The notes: generated from the sequence alone by a model not told the origin. 64,000 bases of DNA from Vulcanimicrobiota bacterium (GCA_003140215.1 PLJL01000004.1:1147762-1211761), one strand, 5' to 3'. Shown: positions 1 through 8,138, counted from the stretch's first letter. Numbers and translations: made by a program.

Positions 1-2
1 TC

Positions 3-1040
3 TGCCTCGCGGGCCGGGCGCAGGCCGCTTTGTGGCCGGCGCCGGTCGACGGAACCTACGTCGTGCCGGAGTTCCGGTTCGCCGACGGTGAGACGATGAA
101 AAACCTGCGGCTGCACTACGTCACGCTCGGCACCGTGCATCGCGACGCCGCCGGCCACGTCGACAACACCGTTCTGGTTCTCCACGGGACGGGCGGCGAC
201 ACGAACCAGTTTCTGCGCGAGCAGTTCGCCGGGGTGCTGTTCGTGCCGAACGGTCTGCTCGATGCGTCCAAGTACTTCATCGTGATCACCGACGGCATTG
301 GGCACGGGAAGTCGTCCAAGCCCAGCGACGGTCTACACGCCAAGTTCCCGCACTACGGGTATCGCGACATGGTTCGCGCGCAGCACGACGTGCTGGTCGA
401 TGCGCTGCACGTCGACCATCTGCGCCTCGTGATGGGGACGTCGATGGGTGGGATGCAGACGTGGGTGTGGGGCGAGACGTACCCGACGATGATGGACGCC
501 CTGCTGCCGCTGGCGAGCCTGCCGGTCCAGATCAGCGGCCGCAATCGCATCTGGCGCGACATGATCGTCGACGACCTGCGCAACGACCCCGGGTACGACG
601 GCGGCGAGTACAAGACCGAACCGCAGCTCGGACTGAAGGCGGCCGTCGACATGCTGTGGTTTCTCGGCTCCGCGCCGCTCTACAACCAGTCGCAGCTGCC
701 TAACCGCGACGCCGCCGACGCCTACTACGAGAACACGATCAAGAAGCTCGTATCGCGCTACGACGCCAACGACATGATCTACCAGTTCGAGTCCTCGCGC
801 GACTACGATCCGCAGCCCGACCTCGGCAAGATCGTCGCGCCGTTGCTGGCCATCAATAGCCGCGACGACCAGATCAACCCGCCCGAGCTCGGAATCCTTG
901 AACGCGAGATCAAGAACGTCCGCCACGGCCGCTTCGTGCTACTACCCATCACCGCCGACACGCGCGGACACGGAACGCACACCCTTCCGGCAATCTGGGG
1001 CGCGCATCTCGCGGCGCTACTCGACGAAGCGCGGCGCTGA
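3..1040 (+). CDS. Secreted alpha/beta hydrolase, MetX-like fold (5' partial)
   Basis: The reading frame is open to the left edge, so the 5' end is missing. Residues before the first possible start (TTG at 30) read like the end of a signal peptide (AGRAQAALWP), so the protein is probably exported and the TTG is not the true start. Counting from that TTG there is an oxyanion segment HGTGG at 52-56 and a nucleophile elbow GTSMGG with Ser138. An acid (Asp279 or 280) and a His in the GHGTH segment near 315 complete the triad. The overall pattern matches the homoserine O-acetyltransferase-like branch of alpha/beta hydrolases. Export and the lack of methionine genes nearby argue for a hydrolase of unknown substrate. 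The next gene starts four bases after the stop. Confidence 0.85.
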   Translation, partial: CLAGRAQAALWPAPVDGTYVVPEFRFADGETMKNLRLHYVTLGTVHRDAAGHVDNTVLVLHGTGGDTNQFLREQFAGVLFVPNGLLDASKYFIVITDGIGHGKSSKPSDGLHAKFPHYGYRDMVRAQHDVLVDALHVDHLRLVMGTSMGGMQTWVWGETYPTMMDALLPLASLPVQISGRNRIWRDMIVDDLRNDPGYDGGEYKTEPQLGLKAAVDMLWFLGSAPLYNQSQLPNRDAADAYYENTIKKLVSRYDANDMIYQFESSRDYDPQPDLGKIVAPLLAINSRDDQINPPELGILEREIKNVRHGRFVLLPITADTRGHGTHTLPAIWGAHLAALLDEARR

Positions 1041-1044
1041 CGGC

Positions 1045-1770
1045 ATGCCGGCGAAGAACGCCGATCCGCTCGACCTGAAGATCGCGTTCCGATTTCTGCG
1101 GGGGCTCAAGCAGAACAACGACCGCACCTGGTTTCACGCCAACCGCGCGGCCTGGGACGAGCACGTGCGGCACGGCTGGGAGGACCTGGTCACGATGCTG
1201 CTGCTCGCGGGCAGCGAGGTCGACGACCGCCTGCGGCACGTCGACCCGCGCGCGTGCACCTTTCGTATCGCCAACGACACGCGCTTCCACAAAGGGCGCG
1301 ACCCCTACAAGCCCTGGCTCTCGGCCTGGATGTCGCCGGGCGGGAAAGACGGCGCGTTCGCGGGCTACTACGTGCACCTCGCGCCCGGCGACACGCACGT
1401 CTCGGCCGGAGTCTACGTCCCGGTGAAGCCGGCACTCCACGCGCTGCGCAGCACGTTTTCCGCCGACGGCGCCGGCGCGCGCGCGTTCGACCGCATCCTC
1501 GCTTCGAAAGCAGTGCGAGCCTATCTCCCGCTCGATACCGAGCCGCTGCGCGTGACGCCGCGCGGCTTCCCCAAGACGCATCCGCGGTTGGCGCTGATCC
1601 GCGCGCGCAACTACCTGGTGCGGCGCGACGTCTCCGACCGTGAACTCCTCGACCGCGGCGCCTTCAAGGTCTTCCGTGACGCGATCCGCGCTACGGCGCC
1701 GTTCGTGCGCTGGCTCGACGCGCACGCGGAGGAGAGCGCGGGTGCGAACGCGCATCGTATCGACGCGTAG
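1045..1770 (+). CDS. DUF2461 / TIGR02453 family protein
   Basis: The protein has 241 residues and the typical DUF2461 pattern. The N-terminus carries a LxxLKxNNxRxWF-type motif (FLRGLKQNNDRTWFHANR). Downstream come an RxxNDTRFHKxxxPYKPW-like block near residues 70-90 and a GYYVHL segment followed by a conserved Gly-rich turn. No signal peptide or membrane helix is visible, so it should be cytosolic. The family's biochemical role is unknown. The ATG at 1045 is chosen because it sits four bases after the preceding stop and gives the normal family length; the frame stays open upstream but would overlap the hydrolase. Probably cotranscribed with the hydrolase. Confidence 0.85.
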   Translation: MPAKNADPLDLKIAFRFLRGLKQNNDRTWFHANRAAWDEHVRHGWEDLVTMLLLAGSEVDDRLRHVDPRACTFRIANDTRFHKGRDPYKPWLSAWMSPGGKDGAFAGYYVHLAPGDTHVSAGVYVPVKPALHALRSTFSADGAGARAFDRILASKAVRAYLPLDTEPLRVTPRGFPKTHPRLALIRARNYLVRRDVSDRELLDRGAFKVFRDAIRATAPFVRWLDAHAEESAGANAHRIDA

Positions 1771-1808
1771 CGGCGCCTCACCCGGGCGCTGCACCAAGGA
1801 GTGTAACC

Positions 1809-2048
1809 GTGAAACGTGGTCTCGTGCTCAGGCGCATCGCCGCCATCCCGCTCACCGTGCTGGCCGTCGGCGCGACGTTGTCTGCGGCTCAAGCGGCCGA
1901 CAACAAGAAGCAGTTCAAATATCAGGACAAGCCCGGTCCCAATGGCGCAAAATGCGTCGGTTGCCGGTTCTTCAAGAAGCCCAACGCCTGCACCATCGTG
2001 CACGGCAAGATCAGCCCCAACGGCTGGTGCATCGCCTGGGCGAAGTAA
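1809..2048 (+). CDS. High-potential iron-sulfur protein (HiPIP)
   Basis: This is a small 79-residue exported protein. Residues 1-29 form a signal sequence containing Arg-Arg (8-9), a hydrophobic core and AQA before the cleavage site. The mature part carries a HiPIP-type cysteine pattern: C-x2-C (CVGC), C eight residues later, then a Gly-Trp-Cys near the end (NGWCIAW). Four cysteines would hold one [4Fe-4S] cluster used as a periplasmic one-electron carrier. HiPIPs usually travel by the Tat system already folded; the Arg pair fits but no full Tat motif is obvious. The start is GTG at 1809 with AAGGAG seven bases upstream. A terminal oxidase lies 7 kb away, a plausible partner. Confidence 0.85.
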   Translation: MKRGLVLRRIAAIPLTVLAVGATLSAAQAADNKKQFKYQDKPGPNGAKCVGCRFFKKPNACTIVHGKISPNGWCIAWAK

Positions 2049-2056
2049 CGTTCGCA

Positions 2057-2085
2057 GCCGCGCCTTAGCGGGTCGGAGGCGCGGC
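2057..2085. other. Inverted repeat between convergent genes
   Basis: Nine-base arms (GCCGCGCCT at 2057-2065 and AGGCGCGGC at 2077-2085) flank an 11-base loop. It lies just after the HiPIP stop and overlaps the end of the M48 gene. There is no T-run on either side, so a role as a transcript end or mRNA-stabilising stem is only a guess. Confidence 0.3.
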
Positions 2086-3258
2086 GGCTTCGAGCGCGCG
2101 GATGCGCGAGGCCAACGACGGGTGCGAGGCCAGCAGCAGTTCGGCCCAGCGCGGCGGCTCGAGTTCGGCCAGGTTCTGTTCGCCCAGCCGGCGGAACGCG
2201 CGGATCCCCGCCTGGGCGTCGGCCGTCGCTTCGAGCGCAAAACGGTCGGCGCGGCTCTCCATGGCGCGCGACGCGGCTTTGAGCACTGGCGTGAGTGCGA
2301 ACTGAGCGAGCAGCGCGTAAAAGCCGAAGCGCGCGCCCTGCGCCGCCGAGGTGACGCCGGCCGTGGTCGTGCGCCGCAGGGCCGCGTCGGCGCAGGTCAG
2401 CATCGCGGCGATCGCCGCGGTGCCCAGCACGATCCCGAGCCAGGGATCGCGCCGCACGTAATGGCCCAGCTCGTGCGCGACCACGAACAGCGTCTCGTCG
2501 GGCTCGAACGCGTTCACCAGCGTGTCGCCCAGTACGATCCGTTCGCTCCCCAGCACGCCGGTCACGAACGCATTGGCCTTCTTGGTTTGACGGCTCATGT
2601 CGAAGCGTAGGATCGCCGCGTCGCCGACCCCGTAGCGTCCGGCGAGCGCGCGAATGCGCTGTTCGAGCTCCCCGGTGACCGGGCGATATTCGTTGAAGAG
2701 CGGCAGGACGAACGTCGGCGCGACCACGGTCGCGAACGCGAGCAGCGGCGGCGTCGCGGCGATCGCGATGAGCGGCCAGCGCCGCGGCGCGCGCACCACG
2801 ACCGCATCGGCCAGCACCACGACGACCGCGCTCACCGCGGCCCCTACTCCGACTCCCTTGAGGTGATCGCCGAGCCACGCGCGCGCGGTGCGCTCGGACG
2901 TGCCGTATACGCGCTCGAGCAGGTAGTCCTCGACGTAGTCGACCCCGGCGTCGCGAACCGCGCCCGCGGCCAGCATCGTCAGCGCGAAGGCGGGGGCGCG
3001 CAACGGACGTGGGAGCCGGTGCAGCGCAGCGTCGAGCGGGTCGGCGAGCAGGAACGCGGTCGTCGCCAGACCAGCGACCTCGCGCGCCGCGCCGGCGATC
3101 CCCAGCGCGCGGCGCGTGCTGCCGTACCGGCGGGGATCCCGGTCCATACGGGCGGGATACGGGGCGTGCAAATCACGTGCGGCCTCGAAGGCCCGCCAGG
3201 CGGCGTAGCCGAGCACGAATCCCGCCGCCGCCCCGAGCAGGGGTCCCCGCCGCTTCAC
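2065..3258 (-). CDS. M48 family zinc metalloprotease, Ste24-like, integral membrane
   Basis: From the GTG at 3258 the protein has 397 residues. The zinc motif HELGH is at 262-266, with a downstream ESRAD (Glu334) as third ligand. Hydrophobic stretches occur near residues 5-22, 60-72, 138-156, 162-188, 273-290 and 310-326. The segment before HELGH (FVTGVLGSERIVLGDTL) is typical of Ste24/HtpX-type membrane proteases, which process or degrade membrane proteins. The frame remains open to 3393, but that extension is low-complexity Pro/Arg and would run up to the divergent gene, so I prefer the GTG before KRRGPLLG. It converges with the HiPIP gene. Confidence 0.88.
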   Translation of the reverse strand: MKRRGPLLGAAAGFVLGYAAWRAFEAARDLHAPYPARMDRDPRRYGSTRRALGIAGAAREVAGLATTAFLLADPLDAALHRLPRPLRAPAFALTMLAAGAVRDAGVDYVEDYLLERVYGTSERTARAWLGDHLKGVGVGAAVSAVVVVLADAVVVRAPRRWPLIAIAATPPLLAFATVVAPTFVLPLFNEYRPVTGELEQRIRALAGRYGVGDAAILRFDMSRQTKKANAFVTGVLGSERIVLGDTLVNAFEPDETLFVVAHELGHYVRRDPWLGIVLGTAAIAAMLTCADAALRRTTTAGVTSAAQGARFGFYALLAQFALTPVLKAASRAMESRADRFALEATADAQAGIRAFRRLGEQNLAELEPPRWAELLLASHPSLASRIRALEAAAPPTR

Positions 3259-3392
3259 GGCGCTGGTGTACCCGGCCCGGCGGCGCTGGTCCCCCGGGCC
3301 GAAGGGGGGAACGCGAGCAAGCCGAAGGGGTCTGGCCTGCCAAGCGGCGCCCGGCCCGGCCGGGTGCCACACCGGAGAACGGTTGGCGAGCA

Positions 3393-3788
3393 ATGCACAC
3401 TCAACCGCGCGGCGCCGTATCGACGCCGCTCCTCGAAGCGTCGGTCCGCGAGGCGCTGTTCGTGCGCTTCATCGCGGCCTCGGCGGTGCTGACCGGATTC
3501 GATGCGTCGCTGCTGCGTGGGACGGGAGTAGCGCCGAGCTACTTCGAGCTGGTGCTGCGGTCGAAGGCCGAGCCCCAGGAAAGCGTCGCCGCTTTGCGCG
3601 CGATGTGCGACGGCGTGCTCGAACGCAGCGGCGTCCCGCGCTCCGAAGGCGACGTCGCCGCGTTTCTGCGCGAGCACGCGGTCGCCAGCGACCTCGGCAA
3701 CGCCGTCATCAAGCTGTGGTACCTGGGGACCTGGTACGACTCCCAGACTGCGCAAGAATACGCTGTTTCGGACTCCCCCAGCATCTGA
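3393..3788 (+). CDS. Sorbitol dehydrogenase (FAD-SLDH) small-subunit-like protein
   Basis: The protein has 131 residues, with no signal peptide visible from the ATG at 3393. The N-terminal block (FVRFIAASAVLTGFDASLL) and the C-terminal block (VIKLWYLGTWYDS) match what I recall of the small accessory subunit of membrane FAD-dependent sorbitol/gluconate dehydrogenases. In known systems it helps export and anchor a large GMC-type flavoprotein, with a cytochrome c subunit. Here no flavoprotein or partner cytochrome is adjacent, so this is an orphan or its partner lies elsewhere. Lack of a Tat signal is also unlike many relatives. Confidence 0.6.
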   Translation: MHTQPRGAVSTPLLEASVREALFVRFIAASAVLTGFDASLLRGTGVAPSYFELVLRSKAEPQESVAALRAMCDGVLERSGVPRSEGDVAAFLREHAVASDLGNAVIKLWYLGTWYDSQTAQEYAVSDSPSI

Positions 3789-3800
3789 CGCGGTGCGGCA

Positions 3801-5213
3801 TCAGAACTTGATGCGCACCCGGTAGGTCAGCGTGGTCGAGCCCTCCGGTGGTACGCGCAGCGACCAGGTCGCCGTCGACGACGACGTCTTCTGGTGTGGT
3901 GCGGACGACGACAGCATCGTCCAATCGCCCGGGATCGGTTCCACCACGATCACGGTTTGCGGCGTCGCCTTGGCGTTGCGCAACACGATCTCGTACGCAC
4001 TCTCGTAGGTCGAGCCCAGATCGCGATAGTCGGTTTGTTTCTTGGCGGCGGTGACGTCGAACGAATCGCCCAGATGCATCCTGATCGACTCCCCCTTGGG
4101 CGTGTGGTCGATCGAGTCGGAGCCCACGAACTGCGCCGTGCCGGAGGTGTCGCGCTTGTACACGCGCACCACGCCTTTGGGTAGCGGGATCCCCAGCGCG
4201 CCGCCCTGGTTGCGGAAGGTCACGTAGGTGCCGACCTTGAGGCGCGTCCCGAGGTCGGCGTTCGACGATCGATAGTAGTAGCCGGCGCCACGCAGCTCCA
4301 GCGTCTTGGTTACCGCCACGTCCGGGGCCGTGAGCAGCTCGACCTGTTTGGTCTGGTTGTCGGCGACCGTGGTGCGGCGCGGCAAGGTATAGAGGTGGTA
4401 CTCGAAGAGTGCCTGCTCCGAAGGCCGGGCGCGGGCGTTGAACGCGGTTCCCTGGGGTGCTGACGCGGCCGTCTTGAACTCCGACGAAACGACGTTGACG
4501 TCGCCGGCGACGAGTTGGACGGCGGCGTCGCGGTACGCCGTCCCGCTGGCGTTCTGCAGCGTGATCATCCCGCGCAGATCGACGCGGTCGTCGTTTGCGG
4601 AAAGCAGTGCGGTGTAGTCTGCCTTCCAGCTCAGCCCGCCGCTGAGGTAGGTCAGCTCGACGTCCTGCTCCCCGTCGGCGGTGTTGTTGAGGTCGCTCAC
4701 CAAGGTCGGGCGGTCACGCAGATCGGGCGGCAGCGACGGGAACGAAAGCGTGCCGTTGACCGAGGTCTCGATGCGGTCGGCGTAGCGCAGGACCACGCCG
4801 TCATTGGTCGAGAGCACGCGTGCGCGCTCGGCATGGCGCAGCCCGGTGCGCGGGTCGATGCGCACGACGTCGACGTCGCGCCCGACATACTTCTCGAGCA
4901 GCTTCTGCGGTGAGAGCAGATCGTAGTCGAAATTCTGCTCGAACACGCTCACCCTGCCGGGGGAGCCAACGCTCTGCAGCAACGCCGTCTCGGGCTGCAT
5001 GCGCGCGCTCACGTCACGCAGTGCGAGGCGGGACTCGCCGCGCGGGAGCGCGACGTGGCGGCGGTCGCGCACCAGCGCGAGCTCGGCGTTGTAAATGGTG
5101 ATCCCGACCGCTCGCTGGTCGGCCAGCGTGCTCACGCGCTCGCCGGGGCCCGCCCCCGGGCTGACCCCCATCGTCGCGATCAGGGTGAGGCTGAAGATGA
5201 GGCGGCGTCGCAT
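3801..5213 (-). CDS. DUF4139 domain-containing secreted protein
   Basis: From the ATG at 5213 the protein has 470 residues and starts with a signal peptide (RRRLIFSLTLIATMGVSPGAG). The body has the features of DUF4139 proteins: an opening with TIYNAELALVRDRR, a central VELTYLSGGLSWKADYTALL segment and a beta-rich C-terminal half ending in a TLTYRVRIKF strand. Homologues are surface or periplasmic beta-sandwich proteins of unknown function. An upstream TTG at 5264 is possible but would place an Arg-rich tail before the signal peptide. A hairpin followed by a T-run on this strand lies just upstream of the ATG (see 5225-5245). Divergent from the stress-protein gene. Confidence 0.85.
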   Translation of the reverse strand: MRRRLIFSLTLIATMGVSPGAGPGERVSTLADQRAVGITIYNAELALVRDRRHVALPRGESRLALRDVSARMQPETALLQSVGSPGRVSVFEQNFDYDLLSPQKLLEKYVGRDVDVVRIDPRTGLRHAERARVLSTNDGVVLRYADRIETSVNGTLSFPSLPPDLRDRPTLVSDLNNTADGEQDVELTYLSGGLSWKADYTALLSANDDRVDLRGMITLQNASGTAYRDAAVQLVAGDVNVVSSEFKTAASAPQGTAFNARARPSEQALFEYHLYTLPRRTTVADNQTKQVELLTAPDVAVTKTLELRGAGYYYRSSNADLGTRLKVGTYVTFRNQGGALGIPLPKGVVRVYKRDTSGTAQFVGSDSIDHTPKGESIRMHLGDSFDVTAAKKQTDYRDLGSTYESAYEIVLRNAKATPQTVIVVEPIPGDWTMLSSSAPHQKTSSSTATWSLRVPPEGSTTLTYRVRIKF

Positions 5214-5224
5214 GTACGTCCGTC

Positions 5225-5245
5225 GCAAAAACCTCGAGCGAGGTT
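5225..5245 (-). promoter_or_regulatory. Leader hairpin with T-run before the DUF4139 gene
   Basis: On the minus strand the sequence reads AACCTCG-CT-CGAGGTT followed by further T residues. This gives perfect seven-base arms with a two-base centre at 5230-5245, and a T5 tract adjoining. It ends about 12 bases before the ATG at 5213. The form is that of an intrinsic terminator, but it sits upstream of a gene start, so it may be an attenuator or a dyad operator. No minus-strand gene lies close upstream that would need terminating. Confidence 0.4.
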
Positions 5246-5349
5246 CGAGGCGCCGGCGAACCAAGCGTCTCCGAGTTGAGAACGGGTGGGGAAGAAAGGG
5301 GCGGAGCGAATTCCACGCTTTGGTCGTACGGCCGAGAGAAAATCAGCGC

Positions 5350-5886
5350 ATGGAGGTGTTCTCGCGCACGCTGGTTGCCGTCGACGGATCGCTCGCTTCG
5401 GCGTTCGCCGTCGACTTGGCCCTGCGGCTCGCCCGGCTCCCGCGGTATAACGCGGTGCGCTTCGTGAGCGTCGTCGAACGCGAGGCGCTCCAGGCGCAGC
5501 GCTCGACCGACTCGCGCGGACCATTCCCATTCGAGCACGTCGTGGCGGCGGCGCAAGCCGAGAGCCGCAGGGTGCTCGACGAAGCGATCGATCGCGCGTG
5601 CATGGCTCAGATCGAGGCGACCTGCACGGTGCGCGAGGGACGCGCCGCCGACGCCATTCTCGAAGAGGCGCTCGACTACGGGGCGACCTGTATCATCGTC
5701 GGAACGCTGGGCCCCCAGGGCAGCGCGCGGGCGGTGCTCGGAAGCTGCGCCGCAAGCGTCTTGCGCCGCAGTGCCGTCCCGGTCCTCATCGCGCACGCGC
5801 CCCCGATGCGGCATTTGCAAGCGGCCTCCAGCGACGCGGCCGAAGCGCTGAGAGCGCCGCACGAATTTACGCTCGGTACTGCGTAG
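5350..5886 (+). CDS. Universal stress protein (UspA family)
   Basis: The 178-residue single-domain protein begins FSRTLVAVDGS, the usual first strand and loop of UspA folds. The ATP-binding signature G-x2-G-x9-G-S is present: GTLG, nine residues, then GS, near residues 118-132. It is followed by a strand ending VPVLIAHA. Such proteins bind ATP and support survival under starvation or redox stress; the specific role is unknown. The start ATG at 5350 follows a weak GAGAG. It is divergent from the DUF4139 gene across 136 bases and sits 37 bases before the esterase gene. Confidence 0.9.
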   Translation: MEVFSRTLVAVDGSLASAFAVDLALRLARLPRYNAVRFVSVVEREALQAQRSTDSRGPFPFEHVVAAAQAESRRVLDEAIDRACMAQIEATCTVREGRAADAILEEALDYGATCIIVGTLGPQGSARAVLGSCAASVLRRSAVPVLIAHAPPMRHLQAASSDAAEALRAPHEFTLGTA

Positions 5887-5923
5887 AAGGCGGGCGTGCC
5901 GTGCGGCGACAAAGACCGCGGAC

Positions 5924-6874
5924 ATGCTCGACCCCAAAGTGCGCGCGTTTCTCGACTATGTCGCCGGCCTGAACCGGCCGCCGCTCGAAACGATGCCGCT
6001 ACCCGATGCGCGCGCGCTATTCGAGGACACGTTCACGCGATTGGGCGGCGCGCCGGTCGCCGTCGGGGGCGTTACCGACGTCGAGGCCCCCGGGCCGCGC
6101 GGTCCGATCCCGATCCGCGTCTACGTGCCCGAAGGAGCCGACGGTCCGCGCCCGTTGTTCGTCTACTACCACGGCGGCGGATACGTGTGCGGAAGCCGCG
6201 GCAGCTACGACGCGGTGTGCCGCGTGCTCACCCGTGAAAGCGGGTGCGTCGTCGCGTCGGTCGACTACCGGTTGGCGCCCGAGTTCCCCGCCCCGGCGCC
6301 GTTCGAGGATGCCTACGCGGCGCTGGAGTGGCTCGCTGCGCATGCCGCCGAGCTGGGGGCCGACGGCGGCCGGCTCGCGATCGGCGGCGACAGCGCCGGC
6401 GGCGGCCTAGCCGCCAATGTCGCGCTCAAGGCACGCGATGCGCGCGGTCCGGCGATCGCCCACCAAATGCTGGTCTATCCGGCGGTGGAGAACGACGTCA
6501 CGGGAGCGTCGTATCGCGCCTACCACGAAGGGCACTTTCTCACCGGCGAGCGCATGGCATTCTACTGGCGCAGCTACGTCCCGTCGGCGCAGGCCGAGCA
6601 GGCTCCGTATCTGCTCGCCTCACGCGCCGAAACGCTGCGCGGGCTACCGCCGGCGACGATCATCTTGGCCGAGTGCGACCCGCTGCACGATCAGGGCGTC
6701 CGCTACGCGGACCGCTTGCGCGCCGACGGCGTCTCCGTCGATCTCAAAGTCTACCCCGGGATGATCCACGCGTTCTTCTCGTTCATGGACCTCTTCGAGC
6801 AAGGACGCGAAGCCGTTGCGTACGCAGGCCGCAGCGTCGGCAACGCGCTCGGAGCGCAAGCCGCGCCGCACTAA
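5924..6874 (+). CDS. Alpha/beta hydrolase, hormone-sensitive-lipase family esterase
   Basis: The protein has 316 residues with all hallmarks of bacterial HSL-type carboxylesterases. The oxyanion motif HGGG is at 83-86 and YRLAPE at 115-120. The nucleophile motif GDSAGG carries Ser157, the acid is Asp252 (ECDP) and the base is His282 (MIHAFF). No signal peptide is seen, so it is cytosolic. It should hydrolyse short acyl esters; the natural substrate is unknown. Convergent with the Mrp gene, leaving an 18-base gap. Confidence 0.93.
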   Translation: MLDPKVRAFLDYVAGLNRPPLETMPLPDARALFEDTFTRLGGAPVAVGGVTDVEAPGPRGPIPIRVYVPEGADGPRPLFVYYHGGGYVCGSRGSYDAVCRVLTRESGCVVASVDYRLAPEFPAPAPFEDAYAALEWLAAHAAELGADGGRLAIGGDSAGGGLAANVALKARDARGPAIAHQMLVYPAVENDVTGASYRAYHEGHFLTGERMAFYWRSYVPSAQAEQAPYLLASRAETLRGLPPATIILAECDPLHDQGVRYADRLRADGVSVDLKVYPGMIHAFFSFMDLFEQGREAVAYAGRSVGNALGAQAAPH

Positions 6875-6892
6875 ACGTTGCACGGGCGCATC

Positions 6893-7984
6893 TCAGATGA
6901 GGGAGATCGTCTCCGCGGGCTTGGCCGGGCGCAGCGCCATCGCGGCTTGCAGCTTCTCGGCGAGCACGTCGACGACCGGATCGTCGATCTCCTCGACGCG
7001 GCCGTTGTCGGCGAGCTCGACGAGGTGCGGGTCGATCGGCATCCGCGCGAGCAGCGGCGCCCCCGCGAGCTCCGCGACTTGGTCGGCGAACGAGGGGCCG
7101 AAGACGTCGTAGCGCTTGCCGGTATCGGGGGCGACGAAGTACGACATGTTCTCGACGACGCCGACGATCGGCTTGCCCAACTGGTGCACGAGGTTCGCCG
7201 CCTTGCGCACGATCATCGTCGCCAGGCGTTGCGGCATCGTGACGAGCACGATCCCGTCGACGGCGAGCGATTGCAGCACCGTCAGCGGCGCATCGGACGT
7301 TCCGGGCGGCAAGTCGATGAGCAGGTAGTCGAGATCCGACCACAGCGCTTGCTCGTAGAACTGGCGGATCACGCCCGAGAGGATCGGGCCGCGCCAGATC
7401 ATCGCCGTGTCTTCCTTGTCGGTGAGCAGGTTGGAGCTCACGATCTCGATCGCCGAGCGCGAGCGGGCCGGGACCATGAGCGGCTTGGGTTGTTGGCCCG
7501 GCGGCGTCGACGGATCGGCCTCGAGCCCGAGCGGTGTGGTGAGCCCGAACAGGCGCGGGATCGACGGACCGGTGATGTCGGCGTCGAGGATGCCGACCTT
7601 CTTGTGCGCGCGGCGCAGGCCGACCGCGAGCAGCGCGGTGGTGAGCGACTTCCCCACCCCGCCCTTGCCGGACATAATCGGCACGACGTACCCGAATCGA
7701 GCGCGGCGGTTGAACTCGCCCGGCGCTCGCCGTAGCGGTTGCTTGTCGTCGTTCATGATGGTGGGGACGCGACCCGACAGGCGCGCCTGCACCAGGGCGG
7801 CGACGATCGGCTCGACGCGCAAGCCGTGCGCCTTGGCGCCTTGTTCGATCGTCTCGTACTTGTTGACCCCGCAACCGGCGCAGTGCAGGCCGAACTCGCT
7901 CAGCACGTTCTCGGCGATCGGAAGATCGGCGACGAGCTCGCGGATGTTGGTGCCGGGGGTGATCTGGAGCGGTTGGACGGCCAT
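6893..7984 (-). CDS. DUF1858-Mrp/NBP35 fusion, Fe-S cluster carrier ATPase
   Basis: The protein has 363 residues from the ATG at 7984. Residues 6-60 form a DUF1858-like domain (ITPGTNIRELVADLP) with a Cys pair CAGC at 35-38. The rest is an Mrp/ApbC P-loop ATPase: deviant Walker A SGKGGVGKS at 105-113, an ILDADITGPSIP segment and LLIDLPPGTSD. In classical Mrp a CxxC after ENMSYF binds a bridging [4Fe-4S] cluster. Here that place reads FVAPDTG, with no cysteine. The N-terminal pair may substitute. The usual N-terminal MIP18/DUF59 domain is also absent. Role inferred: iron-sulfur cluster delivery. A longer reading upstream would translate the 21-base repeats and is not credible. Confidence 0.9.
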   Translation of the reverse strand: MAVQPLQITPGTNIRELVADLPIAENVLSEFGLHCAGCGVNKYETIEQGAKAHGLRVEPIVAALVQARLSGRVPTIMNDDKQPLRRAPGEFNRRARFGYVVPIMSGKGGVGKSLTTALLAVGLRRAHKKVGILDADITGPSIPRLFGLTTPLGLEADPSTPPGQQPKPLMVPARSRSAIEIVSSNLLTDKEDTAMIWRGPILSGVIRQFYEQALWSDLDYLLIDLPPGTSDAPLTVLQSLAVDGIVLVTMPQRLATMIVRKAANLVHQLGKPIVGVVENMSYFVAPDTGKRYDVFGPSFADQVAELAGAPLLARMPIDPHLVELADNGRVEEIDDPVVDVLAEKLQAAMALRPAKPAETISLI

Positions 7985-8025
7985 GCGCTGAGGTCTTCGG
8001 GAAACGGCCCGGCACCACCCCGACG

Positions 8026-8067
8026 TGGGGTCAGCTGCGGCTGACATGGGGTCAGCTGCGGCTGACA
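8026..8067. repeat. Two exact 21-base tandem repeats with internal stem
   Basis: Copies at 8026-8046 and 8047-8067 are identical. Each contains GTCAGC-TGCG-GCTGAC, a six-base stem with a four-base loop. They lie in the 154-base region between the divergent Mrp and cupin genes. They could be paired operator sites or a REP-like element; nothing in the sequence decides this. Confidence 0.7.
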
Positions 8068-8138
8068 CGCCCTTAGGCTCGCTGACTCGGCCTGGTTGGT
8101 GCTGCAGGGAAGCATATCAGGCGGCGGAAGACGCGTGC

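Noticed and set aside
3..1040. MetX homoserine acetyltransferase
   Set aside because: The remnant signal peptide and absence of methionine-pathway neighbours fit an exported hydrolase of the same fold better.
3259..3393. Longer start for the M48 protease up to 3393
   Set aside because: The extension is low-complexity Arg/Pro sequence and would consume the whole intergenic region up to the divergent start codon.
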